This document shows, in pieces, positions 38,253-49,413 of a DNA stretch of 64,000 nt. The position numbers were made by a program, and so were the translations under genes. Source of the DNA: Actinomyces vulturis (GTDB lineage Bacteria > Actinomycetota > Actinomycetes > Actinomycetales > Actinomycetaceae). Where the stretch lies: assembly GCF_001687305.1 (NCBI RefSeq), contig NZ_KV700385.1:290513-354512 (forward strand). Direction: 5' to 3'. The notes below the pieces were generated by a model that saw only the letters and a list, made by a program, of their open reading frames with translations, made no database searches and was not told the DNA's origin. Position 1 is the stretch's first letter, and the number at the start of each line of letters is the position of its first letter.

Positions 38253-38564
38253 TCAGTGGTTGAGCAGGCTAGCGTCATCAACGTTGACGCTCCTGCGAGT
38301 CTTGAAGATGGACACCACAATGGACAAGCCAACAACAACTTCTGCCGCTGCAACGACCATGACGAAGAAAGCGAACACTTGTCCGGTTTCATTGCCGTGC
38401 AGGCGTGAGAAGGTGACCAGCGCCAGGTTGGTGGCGTTAAGCATGAGTTCGATCCCCATGATCTGGATGATGGCGTTGCGACGAAGCAGCACGGCCAGAG
38501 AACCAATACTGAACAGAATTACTGCCAGCATGATGTAGGCCACGACGGAGACTGTGAGACTCAC
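38253..38564 (-). CDS. nuoK: NADH-quinone oxidoreductase subunit K
   Basis: Small three-helix membrane subunit of complex I, 103 residues. The two buried glutamates of the proton path are recognisable in [14 protein letters not shown] and in [17 protein letters not shown]. The start is GTG at 38562-38564, overlapping the nuoJ stop by 4 bp (GTGA), so it depends on translation of nuoJ. It is followed by nuoL after 11 bp. Confidence 0.97.
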   Translation of the reverse strand: MSLTVSVVAYIMLAVILFSIGSLAVLLRRNAIIQIMGIELMLNATNLALVTFSRLHGNETGQVFAFFVMVVAAAEVVVGLSIVVSIFKTRRSVNVDDASLLNH

Positions 38565-39520
38565 TTGGACTCATCCTCCTTGCTTTCTTCTGCCGACGCC
38601 AAAGGTTCGGGTTTATCAGTAACAGGGGCAACCGGCTGGTAAGGCACAGGGGCACCACTTCCCGGCATGGCCGGCATTCCGCTACGAGGCACCTGACGAC
38701 GATGAACCTGTTCGATTTCACCTTCACGACCTGCCAGAGCCAAGCGGGGGGCAAGGTCGGAGACGTCAAGATCATCGCCACGAACCTTAAGAACACGGGA
38801 GACGGATTCTTCGACAGGCTGTCCAGCGGCGTCAAGGGCAGGTGCAGCAGCAGAGTTGGTAGCGGCATAGACACCAGAGAAGGTGTCTTGACCGGGATGT
38901 ACACCAGATTCCGCATAAGCAATCATCTTGTCCTTGGCGACATCCAACTGACTCTTGCGCGGGCGAATACGATCACGGTGAGTCAGGGTCAATGCACCAA
39001 CTGCTGCGGTGATGAGCAAGATGGCAGTAAGTTCCATGGTCACTACATGGCTAGAGAAGAGCAACTCGGCCAGCACAGTGGGGTTGGATTCTTCGGTATT
39101 GAGTCCAACGGCCGGCGGGAAGGCTGCCTTAGATGCGGCCACAATAAGAAGTGCGCTCATTGCCAGTCCCAGGACGACGGCAATGGCCTTTTGCCCGTGA
39201 ACGGTTTCGACAATCTTTTCGTCGGTGCCAACACCCACAAGCATGATGACAAACAGAACCAAGGTCATCACTGCGCCGGTGTAAACCACACCTTGGACAA
39301 TGCCAAGGAATGGTGCAGAGTTAGCGATATACAAGATGGCCAGGCTGATCATAATCATGATCATGTTGACAGCTGCGTTAACCGCGCGTTTAGCAGTCAG
39401 AAGGCCGATTCCGCAGGCCAAGGTGACGCATGCGACCACGGCAAAAAGGATAACTTCGCCAATGTGCATGTCATCGCCAAGAGCAGCGGCTGTAGCTGCG
39501 GGCAGGAGTAGGTGATTCAC
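38561..39520 (-). CDS. nuoJ: NADH-quinone oxidoreductase subunit J with long C-terminal tail
   Basis: Five-helix membrane subunit of complex I, 319 residues. The membrane part ends near residue 190 and includes the conserved [31 protein letters not shown]. The remaining ~130 residues are hydrophilic, with many Pro, Ala, Glu and Asp, and end in [10 protein letters not shown]. coli NuoJ (about 184 residues, family knowledge) lacks this part. GTG start overlapping the nuoI stop by 4 bp. The tail may contact other subunits on the cytoplasmic side; this is inference. Confidence 0.96.
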   Translation of the reverse strand: MNHLLLPAATAAALGDDMHIGEVILFAVVACVTLACGIGLLTAKRAVNAAVNMIMIMISLAILYIANSAPFLGIVQGVVYTGAVMTLVLFVIMLVGVGTDEKIVETVHGQKAIAVVLGLAMSALLIVAASKAAFPPAVGLNTEESNPTVLAELLFSSHVVTMELTAILLITAAVGALTLTHRDRIRPRKSQLDVAKDKMIAYAESGVHPGQDTFSGVYAATNSAAAPALDAAGQPVEESVSRVLKVRGDDLDVSDLAPRLALAGREGEIEQVHRRQVPRSGMPAMPGSGAPVPYQPVAPVTDKPEPLASAEESKEDESK

Positions 39521-40215
39521 CGCGTTACCTCCTGTGCTGGTGCAACGGGTCGTGCGGTTGCGAGTGAGGGATCGTCAGGGCGGTGTTCACGCACCCAATC
39601 AATCTGTTCCTGGGTAGAGCCGGTGACTGCGCCACGGTAGTAATCGCCGTCTTCGGTTCCGGCCACCATCGGGTGGGGTGCTTCGACAGCACCTTCAGGC
39701 AACGGTGCCAGGAGGTTCATCTTTTCGTAGATAAGACCTTCACGGCTGGGGCCAACGAGTTCATCGAACTCGTGGGTCATAGTTAGTGCGCGGGTAGGGC
39801 ATGCTTCGATGCACAGGCCACACAGAATGCAGCGCAGGTAGTTAATCTCGTAGACGCGACCGTAGCGCTCACCGGGTGAGTACTGAGCCTCAGGGGTGTT
39901 GGATGCGGCTTCCACGTAGATTGCGTCTGCGGGGCAAGCCCATGCACACAGTTCACAGCCAATACACTTTTCCAGACCGTCATCATAACGGTTGAGTTGG
40001 TGACGTCCGTGGAATCGTGGCATCACACGTGCCGGTTCGAATGGGTAGCGCTCCGTGACGGTGGGGCGGAACATCGAGGAGATGGTCACGCCATATCCGG
40101 CAACGGGAGCAAAAATCTTGGCCAGCGTGCTGGGATCATCACGCAGCCAGGAGTCGTGCGAGGGCACGGCGGGTCTGCGGCCGTTCCCTGCGGATGATGA
40201 GCCAGGGTTAGTCAT
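39517..40215 (-). CDS. nuoI: NADH-quinone oxidoreductase subunit I
   Basis: Peripheral-arm subunit with two [4Fe-4S] clusters (N6a, N6b) feeding electrons toward NuoB, 232 residues. Both cluster motifs are complete: [12 protein letters not shown] with cysteines 84, 87, 90 and 94, and [12 protein letters not shown] with cysteines 129, 132, 135 and 139. N- and C-terminal extensions of about 40 and 60 residues are Pro/Asp/Ser-rich, as in other actinobacteria. The ATG overlaps the nuoH stop by 8 bp. Confidence 0.97.
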   Translation of the reverse strand: MTNPGSSSAGNGRRPAVPSHDSWLRDDPSTLAKIFAPVAGYGVTISSMFRPTVTERYPFEPARVMPRFHGRHQLNRYDDGLEKCIGCELCAWACPADAIYVEAASNTPEAQYSPGERYGRVYEINYLRCILCGLCIEACPTRALTMTHEFDELVGPSREGLIYEKMNLLAPLPEGAVEAPHPMVAGTEDGDYYRGAVTGSTQEQIDWVREHRPDDPSLATARPVAPAQEVTR

Positions 40216-41632
40216 CGATTCCCTCCTTGGCGGTGGCGATGGTCTGTGATGTGGTGGCCGTTACAGTTCCTGCCTTGCGGGCGACTGCCATGGCACGTTC
40301 ACTCATAGGTAGTTGCTGACCAGGCATGGGAGGAACGGGGAAGCCTCCAGCGAATGCGTCAAAGTCGGAGTCAGTAGTGAGGACTTCGACGCCGTTGTCA
40401 TCAGCGGCCACAGCAGGGACAGAAGCAGCCTCATCATCCTTCTTGGAAGCGTCAGGCAGGAAGGCGATGATCACCATGGCAAGGGCGAAAACCACCGCTA
40501 GTCCCATGAAGAGAGTGGGCAGCGAGATATCGGTGAAGGTGCGGTATGCCTGGACGATTGCCACAAGGACGAACCATGCCAGGGATACGGGGATGAGGAA
40601 CTTCCAGCCGAGTTTCATGAAGTGGTCGTAGCGCATACGCACCAGAGTGCCGCGAGTCCAGATCATGAAGAACATAACCATCCAAACCTTGCCGATGAAC
40701 CACAGCATGGGCCACCAGCCTTCGTTGGCGCCTGGCCAGAACATGGGAAGGATCCATGCGTGCCAGCCTCCAAGGAAGAGGGTGGTGCAGACGGCAGAGA
40801 CGTTGAACATGTTGATGTATTCGGCCAGGAAGAACCAGGCGAATTTCATGGAGGAGTACTCCACCATGTGGCCTGCAACAAGTTCACCTTCAGCTTCAGG
40901 AAGGTCGAAAGGAAGACGGTTCACTTCGCCCACCATAGAGACCACGTAGATGAGGAAGCTGGGGGCGATTGCCAGTGCCCACCACATGTGTTGCTGCGCA
41001 GCCACGATTCCGGAAGTTGACATGGTTCCGGAGACAAGGAATACGGTCACGATAGATAGGCTCATGGCCAATTCGTAACTGATGACCTGTGCGGCACTAC
41101 GGACAGCGCCAAGTAGCGGGTAAGTAGAGTGTGCTGACCAGCCACCAAGGATAATGCCGTAAACCCCCAGTGCCGTGATAGCCAAAATGTAAAGCACAGC
41201 AACAGGGAAGTCGGTGAGCTGGAGCGGTGTGGAGTGGCCGAACATGGAGACATTAGGGCCGAAAGGAATCACTGCATAAACCATGAAGGCACAAAATGCG
41301 GCGATCAGAGGGGCGAGCAGGTAGATGAACTTTTCAGCACCCTTAAGCCAGAAGTCTTCCTTGAGGATGAGTTTGCCTGCGTCAGCGATGGCCTGGAGAA
41401 GACCAAAAGGACCGTTGACGTTCGGGCCAGGACGGGTCTGCATACGACCCAGGCCACGGCGCTCGACCCACAGTGCCATGATGACACTGAGAATGAGGAA
41501 CACGGCGATGAAGGCTGCCTTGATGAGGGTGAGCCACCATGTTTCTTCAGAGAAATCGGCGACTACACCGTCGGAGGCACCCATGGGGGTGAGTGCTCCG
41601 GCAGCGAGATGCATCAGGGGCGTGGCGGTCAC
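40208..41632 (-). CDS. nuoH: NADH-quinone oxidoreductase subunit H with long C-terminal tail
   Basis: Membrane subunit that forms part of the quinone-binding chamber, 474 residues. Conserved loops include [20 protein letters not shown] and [30 protein letters not shown], with the acidic E-channel residues. The membrane core ends near residue 385. A hydrophilic tail of about 85 residues follows ([15 protein letters not shown] onward), absent in E. coli. The GTG start overlaps the nuoG stop (GTGA). Like NuoJ, it shows an actinobacterial-style extension. Confidence 0.96.
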   Translation of the reverse strand: MTATPLMHLAAGALTPMGASDGVVADFSEETWWLTLIKAAFIAVFLILSVIMALWVERRGLGRMQTRPGPNVNGPFGLLQAIADAGKLILKEDFWLKGAEKFIYLLAPLIAAFCAFMVYAVIPFGPNVSMFGHSTPLQLTDFPVAVLYILAITALGVYGIILGGWSAHSTYPLLGAVRSAAQVISYELAMSLSIVTVFLVSGTMSTSGIVAAQQHMWWALAIAPSFLIYVVSMVGEVNRLPFDLPEAEGELVAGHMVEYSSMKFAWFFLAEYINMFNVSAVCTTLFLGGWHAWILPMFWPGANEGWWPMLWFIGKVWMVMFFMIWTRGTLVRMRYDHFMKLGWKFLIPVSLAWFVLVAIVQAYRTFTDISLPTLFMGLAVVFALAMVIIAFLPDASKKDDEAASVPAVAADDNGVEVLTTDSDFDAFAGGFPVPPMPGQQLPMSERAMAVARKAGTVTATTSQTIATAKEGIDD

Positions 41633-44307
41633 TGCGCCACCTCCTTCGCGCTGGATACGGTCACGGTGGCGCCATGATCAACGCCAAGAGTCTCACGGAC
41701 GGTGGAGCCTTCAGAGCATTCGGGCATCCAAATGCAGCCACCGACCAGGTCGCTCATACGAGCAGGCAGGGTGATGGAACCACGGGAGGTGGATACTTCC
41801 ACCATGTCTCCCTGGCTCACTCCCAGGCGGATGGCTACATCGGATGCAAGGAATACTGCAGGGCGACGTGCGGTCAATGCAAGGTAACGCTCACCGTCTT
41901 GCATGCGGCCAGCGTCAAGCATGGGCTTGTGCATGGCCAGGATTGCTGTGGTGGAGGCGTTTGCCTTGGTTTCGCTGTCGACAGCGGGGCTGATCTCTTC
42001 GGGGAGCACGCTTTCTTGTGCTTCGTCGAAGGTGACGCCGGGGCGCTGTGCGCTGGTGATTCCCAGAGCAGCGATTTGCTCGTGAACCACGGCCAGGTCA
42101 TTGACTTCAAGGTCAACACCGAGTTTGTCTGCCAGCGCGGCAAGGACCTGACGGTCGGTGCGGGTGCAGGAGACGTGTGCCTGGCCAAAGGGGCGGACGC
42201 GGCCTTCCCAGTTAACGAAGGTACCGTTCTTTTCCACGGGCGGCGCTACAGGGAAGACGACGCTTGCCCCTGGCAGGATGCCACTAGAGCGAACTTCAAA
42301 CTGGATGAGGGCGTCAGCCTTCTCGAAGGCTGCACGAGCTGCCTGAGGATCGGGCATGTCACGTAAATCGACGCCGCCGGCCACCACCGTGGTGATGGTT
42401 CCGTTAGCCAGGCCGGCAAGAATGCCGGTGAGGTTGGCTCCGGTTTCGGTGGGCAGTTCGTCAACGCCCCATGCCTTGGCCACTTCGGCGCGGGCCTGGT
42501 CATCGCAGACTTGGCGGCCGCCGGGCAGAAGGCCGGGCAGGAGGCCTGCTTCGATAGCGCCGCGGTCACCGGCACGGCGGGGCACCCAGCCGACCAGTGC
42601 GCCGGTGGCGCGTGCCAGAACGTCGACCACGCTGAGCAGTCCGGGGACTGCTGCGGCGCGTTCGCCGACGAGGATGGTGGCGCCGTCTGCCTTGAGGTCT
42701 TCAGCAAGTTCGGGGTAGTTGGTGGCCAGGGTGGCAACTGCTGCTGCTTCCTGTCCGGGAACTGCGTTGATGACTTGGGCACGCATCTTGATGCTGGAAG
42801 GGGTGGTCATGGGAGCCACGGTGGCAACCTTGACTCCTCCAGCCAGCACACCCTTGCGCAGGCGCAGGAAGATAGAACCGCATTCATCTTCGGGCTCGAG
42901 TCCTACCAGGAGGACGGTTCCGGCCTTTTCGAGGTGCTCGTAGGTGAGTTTGCCCAGGCCGGTGCCTGCCACATAGGTGGCGATGAAGGATTCTTCTTCG
43001 CGGCTGACGGTGCGTACGCGCTCGTCGATGTTGTTGGTGTTGCTCACGGTTCGTGCGAAGCGTGAGTATGCCCAGGCATCTTCGAGGGTGAGGCGGCCGC
43101 CGGTGAGGAATGCGGTGGAGGTCCCGCGTGCTGCTTCGATGGCCTTGCTGGCTACTGCCAGTGCCTGGCCCCAGGATGCGGGCTGGAGTTCACCGTTGTC
43201 ATCGCGGACGAGAGGAGTGGTGAGGCGATCGGATGCAGTGGCCCAGGTGAAGGCGAAGCGATCCTTGTCGGTAATCCACTCTTCGTTGACGGCCGAGTCA
43301 TTGCCAGCCATGCGGCGCAGTACGACGCCGCGGCGCATGTCCACGCGCATCGCGGAGCCGGATGCATCGTGTTCGGAGACAGTGTCGGTGGAGACCAGAT
43401 CCATCGGGCGTGCACGGAAGCGGTATGTTGCGCTGGTCAGTGCGCCCACGGGGCAGATCTGAATGATGTTACCTGCGAAGTAGGAGGCGAAGGGGCGTCC
43501 GGAGTTGTCGATGTCCACGGGGACGGGGCCAACTGCCAGCCCGTCGACTGCGCCTGCACTGCCGTCGGGGGCGGTGAGTTCGTCGGCGGGGGTCAGGCCT
43601 GCCTGGCCGCGCAGGGTCTGCGTGGGCTGGGTGTTGCCGGGATCATGGAAGTCGAGCACCTGGGCGTCAAATCGGCCAATCTGTTCTCCATACATCCCAC
43701 CGTGTTCACCGGCTGGGTGGCCGCCACCGCGTCCCTGCAAGTCGATGAAAGGATCACCAGGGATCTGCTTGGCAAAGCGCACGCAACGCTGACACAGGAT
43801 GCAGCGGTCACGGTCGAGCAAGATCTGACTGGTCAGGCGCAGAGGCTTGGGGAAGGTGCGCTTGACGTCAGTGAAACGGGTGACGGACTGGCCACCCTTC
43901 GCCATGGCGCTCATGGCCTGGTTCTGCAGGGGGCATTCGCCGCCCTTGTCACACACGGGGCAGTCCAGCGGGTGGTTGATGAGCAGGAACTCCATGGTTC
44001 CGGCCTGTGCCTTGGCGGCAACCTCGCTCGTGGCCTGGGTATTGACTTCCATGCCTTCCATGACGGTCATGGCGCAGGAAGGCTGAGGCTTGGGCATGGG
44101 GCGAACCACACCGTCGCGTCCGGGCATGGCCACGTCGACCAGGCACTGGCGGCAGTTGGCTGAGGGAGCCAGAAGCGGGTGGTCGCAGAAGCGAGGGATG
44201 CGGATCCCTGCCTGCTCTGCGGCGCGGATGATGAGGGTTCCCTTGGGGACCTCAACGGGGGCGCCGTCGATAGTGATGTTGACGAGCTCTGTCATGGCGG
44301 GACTCAC
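41629..44307 (-). CDS. nuoG: NADH-quinone oxidoreductase subunit G
   Basis: Largest peripheral subunit of complex I, 892 residues. The N-terminal [2Fe-2S] ferredoxin domain has C41, C52, C55 and C78. The next [4Fe-4S] cluster has H112, C116, C119 and C125 ([10 protein letters not shown]). A further cluster begins with C169, C172 and C175 (CILCQRC). The C-terminal half is a molybdopterin-oxidoreductase-like domain that no longer binds molybdenum in this family. The GTG start overlaps nuoF by 4 bp; an ATG four codons later (MTELVNI) is an equally good start. Confidence 0.96.
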   Translation of the reverse strand: MSPAMTELVNITIDGAPVEVPKGTLIIRAAEQAGIRIPRFCDHPLLAPSANCRQCLVDVAMPGRDGVVRPMPKPQPSCAMTVMEGMEVNTQATSEVAAKAQAGTMEFLLINHPLDCPVCDKGGECPLQNQAMSAMAKGGQSVTRFTDVKRTFPKPLRLTSQILLDRDRCILCQRCVRFAKQIPGDPFIDLQGRGGGHPAGEHGGMYGEQIGRFDAQVLDFHDPGNTQPTQTLRGQAGLTPADELTAPDGSAGAVDGLAVGPVPVDIDNSGRPFASYFAGNIIQICPVGALTSATYRFRARPMDLVSTDTVSEHDASGSAMRVDMRRGVVLRRMAGNDSAVNEEWITDKDRFAFTWATASDRLTTPLVRDDNGELQPASWGQALAVASKAIEAARGTSTAFLTGGRLTLEDAWAYSRFARTVSNTNNIDERVRTVSREEESFIATYVAGTGLGKLTYEHLEKAGTVLLVGLEPEDECGSIFLRLRKGVLAGGVKVATVAPMTTPSSIKMRAQVINAVPGQEAAAVATLATNYPELAEDLKADGATILVGERAAAVPGLLSVVDVLARATGALVGWVPRRAGDRGAIEAGLLPGLLPGGRQVCDDQARAEVAKAWGVDELPTETGANLTGILAGLANGTITTVVAGGVDLRDMPDPQAARAAFEKADALIQFEVRSSGILPGASVVFPVAPPVEKNGTFVNWEGRVRPFGQAHVSCTRTDRQVLAALADKLGVDLEVNDLAVVHEQIAALGITSAQRPGVTFDEAQESVLPEEISPAVDSETKANASTTAILAMHKPMLDAGRMQDGERYLALTARRPAVFLASDVAIRLGVSQGDMVEVSTSRGSITLPARMSDLVGGCIWMPECSEGSTVRETLGVDHGATVTVSSAKEVAQ

Positions 44308-45662
44308 CGTGCACTTTCCGTGATGGCGCTGGCCTCGTAGGGGAACAGCTCGCGAGCAGGGGTGGTGTAGCCGGCTTCGAATTCGCTGCGGAACTTAGCG
44401 ATACCGCTGAGCACGGGGGTGGCTGCGGCGTCACCGAGGGCGCAGAAGGAGCGTCCGGCGATGTTGGAGGCGATGGATTCGAGTTTCTCCACGTCTCCGG
44501 CCTGGCCGCGTCCCGCTTCGAGGCGGAGCATGATTTGGCGCATCCAGTAGGTGCCTTCACGGCAGGGGGTGCACTTGCCGCAGGATTCGTGTTGGTAGAA
44601 CTCGATCCAGCGAGTCACCACGCGAACAACGGAGACAGTCTCATCGAAAACCTGTAGTGCACGGGTACCGAGCATGGAGCCGGCTGCACCCACAGATTCG
44701 TAATCGAGAGGAACATCGAGTTGTTCGGGGGTAAAGATCGGAGTGGAAGAGCCACCGGGGACCCAGAACTTCAGTTCGTGTCCTTCACGGATGCCTCCGG
44801 CCATGTCGATCAGTTCACGCATAGTGATGCCGAAGGGGGCTTCAAATTGGCCGGGGTTCTTCACGTGTCCGGACAGGGAGAAGATGCCGTGTCCCTTGGA
44901 TTTTTCGGTACCCATGGAGGCGTACCATTCCTTGCCCTTGGCAAGGATGCCGGGAACTTGGGCGATAGTTTCCACGTTGTTAATAACGGTGGGGCGTGCG
45001 TAAAGGCCCGCCACTGCGGGGAACGGAGGCTTCAGACGGGGGTGACCTCGGCGCCCTTCAAGAGAATCAAGCAGTGCAGTTTCTTCACCACAAATGTAGG
45101 CGCCTGCACCGGCGTGCGCCGTGATGCGCAGGGGCTGCTTGCCATCAAGGCCGAAGCCGGTCTTGAGCAAGCCTGCTTCACTAGCTTCACGTACTGCTGC
45201 CAGGAGACGGCGGTAAACGTGGGTGACTTCGCCACGCAGATAGATAAATGCATGATCGCAGCCAATTGCACGGCTGGTGATGGCAACGCCTTCAATCAGG
45301 GCGTGGGGATTACCCATAATGGTGGGGATGTCTTTGCAGGTTCCGGGTTCGGATTCGTCTGCGTTGACCACCAGATAACGAGGCAGTCCGTCGGGGGCAG
45401 GCAAGAAAGACCACTTCAGACCGGTGGGGAAGCCCGCACCACCACGGCCACGAAGGCCTGCGGCTTTAACGTCTTCAACAATGTCTGCGGCGTCCATGCC
45501 CTGAGCAATTTCCAGGCCCTTGTAGCCACCGTTGGCACGGTAGGTTTCAAGAGTCCAGGAGCGATCCTTATCCCATAAATCAGTGATGATGGGGGTTAAT
45601 GGGCCTGGGGTAACGAAGGTAGGAACCTGGGTATCTTCAGTGGCCTGGGTTGTGTCACTCAT
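44304..45662 (-). CDS. nuoF: NADH-quinone oxidoreductase subunit F
   Basis: NADH- and FMN-binding subunit, 452 residues, the electron entry point of complex I. The FMN/NADH glycine-rich loops are GRGGAGFPTG (about 72-81) and GAGAYICGEETALL (about 186-199). The N3 [4Fe-4S] cluster cysteines are C361, C364 and C367 (SCGKCTPCREG) plus C407. I start it at the ATG at 45660-45662 (MSDTTQATED), with AGAGGAGG just upstream and a 4-bp overlap with the nuoE stop. An in-frame start 11 codons earlier lacks support. Confidence 0.97.
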   Translation of the reverse strand: MSDTTQATEDTQVPTFVTPGPLTPIITDLWDKDRSWTLETYRANGGYKGLEIAQGMDAADIVEDVKAAGLRGRGGAGFPTGLKWSFLPAPDGLPRYLVVNADESEPGTCKDIPTIMGNPHALIEGVAITSRAIGCDHAFIYLRGEVTHVYRRLLAAVREASEAGLLKTGFGLDGKQPLRITAHAGAGAYICGEETALLDSLEGRRGHPRLKPPFPAVAGLYARPTVINNVETIAQVPGILAKGKEWYASMGTEKSKGHGIFSLSGHVKNPGQFEAPFGITMRELIDMAGGIREGHELKFWVPGGSSTPIFTPEQLDVPLDYESVGAAGSMLGTRALQVFDETVSVVRVVTRWIEFYQHESCGKCTPCREGTYWMRQIMLRLEAGRGQAGDVEKLESIASNIAGRSFCALGDAAATPVLSGIAKFRSEFEAGYTTPARELFPYEASAITESAR

Positions 45663-46342
45663 TTGGCCTCCTCTTGGTTCACGGGTGCGGTCCATCCGTT
45701 GGCGCGTGCCAGTTCAAGACCAAGGACGGTGGGCTTGCCTGCTCCGGGGCCTTCGTCAGCACGACCGTCTTCGAAGCCAGCCAAAACGCGTTCGTTTTCC
45801 TTGAAAGTGGGCAGGGTTTCGGGGCCACGGGTGGGGGTGACGTCCTCACCGCGGCGCAGACGTTCAATCATGTCGACTGCGGAGGCCGGGGTCTGGTTGT
45901 CGAAGAATTCCCAGTTGACCATGACGACGGGGGCGAAATCGCAGGCGGCGTTGCACTCGACGCGTTCGAGTGAGATCACGCCGTCTTCGGTCACTTCATC
46001 GTTGCCGATACCGGTGGATTCGGTAACTGCTTCCCAGATGGAGTCTCCACCCATGACTGCGCACAGGGCGTTGGTGCACACACCAACGTGATAGGTGCCA
46101 GAGGGATGGCGGCGGAACTGGCTGTAGAAGGTGGCCACAGCGCTGACTTCGCTGCGGTCCAGCCCCAGCAGTTCTGCACACAGGGCGATGCCTGCAGGTG
46201 ACACGTAGCCGTCTTCACTCTGTACCAGGTGGAGCATAGGAATCAGTGCACTGCGCTCGTGTCCTTCAGGATAGCGGGACATGATCTGAGCGCAGTCTTC
46301 ACGCAGTCGCGCGTCTACCTCAGGGGTGTAGGTGGTTGCCAT
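45659..46342 (-). CDS. nuoE: NADH-quinone oxidoreductase subunit E
   Basis: [2Fe-2S] subunit (cluster N1a) of the NADH module, 227 residues. The cluster cysteines are C89 and C94 (CTNALC) and C130 and C134 (CNAAC). The thioredoxin-like fold is completed near residue 160. A C-terminal tail of about 65 residues (RRGEDVTPTRGPETLP onward) is longer than in E. coli (166 residues in total, family knowledge). The ATG overlaps the nuoD stop by one base (TGATG). Confidence 0.96.
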   Translation of the reverse strand: MATTYTPEVDARLREDCAQIMSRYPEGHERSALIPMLHLVQSEDGYVSPAGIALCAELLGLDRSEVSAVATFYSQFRRHPSGTYHVGVCTNALCAVMGGDSIWEAVTESTGIGNDEVTEDGVISLERVECNAACDFAPVVMVNWEFFDNQTPASAVDMIERLRRGEDVTPTRGPETLPTFKENERVLAGFEDGRADEGPGAGKPTVLGLELARANGWTAPVNQEEAK

Positions 46343-47703
46343 CAGCGGTCCACGCCTCCCAACACGGGGTCAATAGATGCCAGGGTGGGTACGACGTCGG
46401 CGATCATGCCGCCTTCGCCCATCATGGCCATGGATTGCAGGTTCGAGAATGAGGGATCACGGAAGTGCACACGGTAGGGACGTGTGCCTCCGTCGCTGAC
46501 CAGATGAACGCCCATGGCGCCCTTGGCGTGTTCGACGGTCTGGTAGACCTGGCCGGCGGGCACCTTGAATCCCTGGGTCACCAACTTGAAGTGGTGGATG
46601 AGGGATTCCATGGAACTGCCCATGATTTCGCGGACGTGGTCGAAACTCTGTCCCTGGCCGTCGGTGGACAATGCCATCTGTGCGGGCCACGCGATAGTGG
46701 GGTCATCCACCATGACGCTTTCGCCTTCGGATGCTTCGAGACGTTCGAGGCACTGGGAGACGATCTTGAGAGATTCGTAGCATTCGTCGAAGCGCACGCG
46801 CATACGGTTCCAGCAGTCTGACTGATCGTAGGTGGGCACGTCGAAGTCGTAAGTCTCGTAACCGCAGTACGGGTTGGTCTTGCGTAGGTCCATCGGGTAA
46901 CCGGCTGCACGTAGGCAGGGACCGGTCAGTCCCAGGGCCATGGCACCGGACAGCGGGATCACGCCGATGTTCTGGAAGCGGGCTTTGAGGATGGGGTTAG
47001 CCATGAGGAAGAGTTCGAGCTCATGGATGTCCTGTTTGATTTCCGGCATGACTTCACGCACGAAGTCCACGGTTCCTGCAGGAATATCCTGAGCTAGGCC
47101 ACCAGGACGGACATAAGCGTGGTTCATGCGCAGACCGGAGCACATTTCGAACACGCGAAGGATGTTTTCGCGGCCACGGAAGGCAATGGTCATCAGGGTG
47201 GTACCACCAAGCTCATTACCACCGGTACCGATAGCCACCAAGTGGGAGGCAATGCGATTAAGCTCCATGAGCATAACGCGCACAACGTTGGCCCGGTCAG
47301 GAACGTCGTTGGTGATACCGAGGGCTTTTTCAACGGCCAAGGCCCAGGCAACTTCTTGGAAGAAGGGGGCTACGTAGTCCATGCGGGTCACGAAGGTGGC
47401 ACCTTGGGTGAAAGTACGGTACTCCATGTTTTTTTCGATGCCAGTGTGGAGGTAACCGGTGCCGACGCGCAGGTTGGTGACGTGTTCGCCGTCGATTTCG
47501 AGAACAAGGCGGAGCACACCGTGGGTGGAGGGGTGAACAGGGCCCATGTTGACCACGATGCGATCATTGCGGAGGCGTTCTTCCTCATCACGTGCGGCAA
47601 TCTGAGCGACGATGTCGTCCCAGTCGCCCCCCTGGGCTGTGTACTGGGGCGCACCGTCGATCAGATCGTCGAGTGCGGGTCTGGTTGCGTGGAATGCGTT
47701 CAT
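46342..47703 (-). CDS. nuoD: NADH-quinone oxidoreductase subunit D
   Basis: 49-kDa-type subunit that, with NuoB, shapes the quinone site, 453 residues. Conserved features are [18 protein letters not shown] (quinone-site histidines), [16 protein letters not shown], and the C-terminal GVIDPVLG-like ending [13 protein letters not shown] start it at the ATG at 47701-47703 ([13 protein letters not shown]), which overlaps the nuoC stop by one base (TGATG). An upstream in-frame ATG would add 35 atypical residues that are really out-of-frame nuoC sequence. Confidence 0.97.
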   Translation of the reverse strand: MNAFHATRPALDDLIDGAPQYTAQGGDWDDIVAQIAARDEEERLRNDRIVVNMGPVHPSTHGVLRLVLEIDGEHVTNLRVGTGYLHTGIEKNMEYRTFTQGATFVTRMDYVAPFFQEVAWALAVEKALGITNDVPDRANVVRVMLMELNRIASHLVAIGTGGNELGGTTLMTIAFRGRENILRVFEMCSGLRMNHAYVRPGGLAQDIPAGTVDFVREVMPEIKQDIHELELFLMANPILKARFQNIGVIPLSGAMALGLTGPCLRAAGYPMDLRKTNPYCGYETYDFDVPTYDQSDCWNRMRVRFDECYESLKIVSQCLERLEASEGESVMVDDPTIAWPAQMALSTDGQGQSFDHVREIMGSSMESLIHHFKLVTQGFKVPAGQVYQTVEHAKGAMGVHLVSDGGTRPYRVHFRDPSFSNLQSMAMMGEGGMIADVVPTLASIDPVLGGVDR

Positions 47704-48488
47704 CAGCGGTACGACCTCCGGGTATCGGCGGGCGGAGTGGTGGCGCCCTTGTATTCCACCGGGATGCCACCGAGCGGGTAATCCTTGCGCTGGGGGTGGC
47801 CTACCCAATCGTCAGGCATGGCAGTGCGGGTCAAGCCGGGGTGGCCATCAAAGACAATGCCCATCAGATCCCACGTCTCACGCTCGTGCCAATCATCACC
47901 GGGGTAAACGGAGACGATGGAGGGCACATGAGGATCAGTGTCAGGGCAGGTAACTTCAATACGAATCTGACGACCTCCATGGGTCAGACTCATCAAATGG
48001 AAGCAGGCGTGGAGTTCACGTCCTGCGTCCTGAGGGTAATGCACGCCGCTCACCCCAAGACAAAGCTCAAAACGCAGGTCTTGATCGTCGCGCAGGTGGC
48101 GTACCACTGGCAGGAGATGCTCACGACGAATGAAGAGGGTGAGTTCATCGTGTTCAATGACGACCTTCTCGATAACGTCAGAAGCGGCCAGGCCGTCTGC
48201 TTCGAGATCTTCAATGAGGATATCCACGGCGCCATCGAACCAGGAACCATAGGGGCGGGTAGCTGCGGGAGCCATGGTGATGGTTTCCTGCAAACCATTA
48301 AAGCCGGTGGTGTCACCTGCGTCGCAGGCGCCAAAGAGTCCGTGTGTGTGAGTGATGATTTCATGGACCAGTTCGGGTTTGACGGGCTGGTCACCGATCA
48401 TCGGCACGGTGGTGGGGTCCAGTTCACCACCTTGTGCTGCGGTCTCGAGTTCATTCTGCATGTCTGCAGATGCTGATGTTTCACTCAT
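47703..48488 (-). CDS. nuoC: NADH-quinone oxidoreductase subunit C
   Basis: 30-kDa-type subunit of the peripheral arm, 261 residues, separate from NuoD and not fused as in E. coli. The signature [20 protein letters not shown] and the following [15 protein letters not shown] are intact. An N-terminal region of about 70 residues is acidic and poorly conserved. The ATG overlaps the nuoB stop by 4 bp (ATGA), with GAAGGGG upstream. Confidence 0.96.
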   Translation of the reverse strand: MSETSASADMQNELETAAQGGELDPTTVPMIGDQPVKPELVHEIITHTHGLFGACDAGDTTGFNGLQETITMAPAATRPYGSWFDGAVDILIEDLEADGLAASDVIEKVVIEHDELTLFIRREHLLPVVRHLRDDQDLRFELCLGVSGVHYPQDAGRELHACFHLMSLTHGGRQIRIEVTCPDTDPHVPSIVSVYPGDDWHERETWDLMGIVFDGHPGLTRTAMPDDWVGHPQRKDYPLGGIPVEYKGATTPPADTRRSYR

Positions 48489-49039
48489 GCAAGGAGCCCC
48501 TTCATCTCATGGGTGGGGGTTGCTGATAGTGCGGCTTGCTCGACTGCACGTGCGATTTCTTTACGGTGAGAGAAGATCGGCTTCTTCTCGATCTGACGGG
48601 TGAGTTCGAGCATGGCATTGATGAGCATTTCAGGGCGCGGAGGGCAGCCAGGCAGGTAAATGTCGACGGGGACAATGTGATCACAGCCCTGCACCACGGC
48701 GTAGTTGTTGAACATACCACCGGTAGAGGCGCATGCGCCCATGGAGATAACCCACTTGGGCTCGGGCATCGAATCATAAACGTTACGAATGATGGGAGCC
48801 ATCTTGTGGGAGACACGGCCGGAGACGATCATGACGTCTGCGTGGCGGGGGGAAGCACGGAAAACTTCCCATCCAAAGCGGGACATGTCGAAGCGGGGAG
48901 TACCGGCAGCCATCATTTCGATAGCGCAGCAGGCAAGACCCATAGTGACGGGCCATAGGGATCGTCCCTGTGCTAGACCGGTCAGTTTCTCCACGCTGGT
49001 GAGCATGAAGCCGGGGTTACCAACATCCTGGGTTGTCAT
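48485..49039 (-). CDS. nuoB: NADH-quinone oxidoreductase subunit B
   Basis: Subunit holding the terminal [4Fe-4S] cluster N2, 184 residues from the ATG at 49037-49039 ([10 protein letters not shown]). Cluster ligands are the tandem C37-C38 ([10 protein letters not shown]), C103 (GACAS) and C132 ([10 protein letters not shown]). GAGG lies nine bases before this ATG. An alternative ATG at 49054, overlapping the nuoA stop (TAATG), would add five residues. It follows nuoA directly. Confidence 0.96.
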   Translation of the reverse strand: MTTQDVGNPGFMLTSVEKLTGLAQGRSLWPVTMGLACCAIEMMAAGTPRFDMSRFGWEVFRASPRHADVMIVSGRVSHKMAPIIRNVYDSMPEPKWVISMGACASTGGMFNNYAVVQGCDHIVPVDIYLPGCPPRPEMLINAMLELTRQIEKKPIFSHRKEIARAVEQAALSATPTHEMKGLLA

Positions 49040-49053
49040 TGGGGTGTACCTCA

Positions 49054-49413
49054 TTAATCCCAGTCGAGCCCGCCGCGGCGCCATTCAAGGATGAAGGGCA
49101 CCGTGATGAGGGCAATGAACAGCAGGGCAGCGCCAAGGCCGAACATGCCTAGGCGGGAGAAGGAGACGGCCCACGGATAAAGGAAGACCACCTCCACGTC
49201 AAAGATGATGAAAGTCATACCCACAAGGTAGAACTTCACAGGGAAACGACCGTGGTCCACATTCGAGGGGGTGGGATCGATACCACACTCATAGTTGGCC
49301 ACCTTGACCTTGTTGCGCTTATTGGGGCTGATGAGGGCACTGACGGCCAAGCCACCAATGGCAATCAACAGGGCTACTGCTGCCATGATGAGCAGAGCGA
49401 GATATGGGTTCAT
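49054..49413 (-). CDS. nuoA: NADH-quinone oxidoreductase subunit A
   Basis: Three-helix membrane subunit of complex I, 119 residues. The conserved loop reads [28 protein letters not shown], with the redox-state-sensitive cysteine, and the second helix has [16 protein letters not shown]. The ATG overlaps the stop of the preceding flavoprotein gene by 4 bp (ATGA). Thus the nuo operon does not begin with nuoA here. Confidence 0.97.
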   Translation of the reverse strand: MNPYLALLIMAAVALLIAIGGLAVSALISPNKRNKVKVANYECGIDPTPSNVDHGRFPVKFYLVGMTFIIFDVEVVFLYPWAVSFSRLGMFGLGAALLFIALITVPFILEWRRGGLDWD

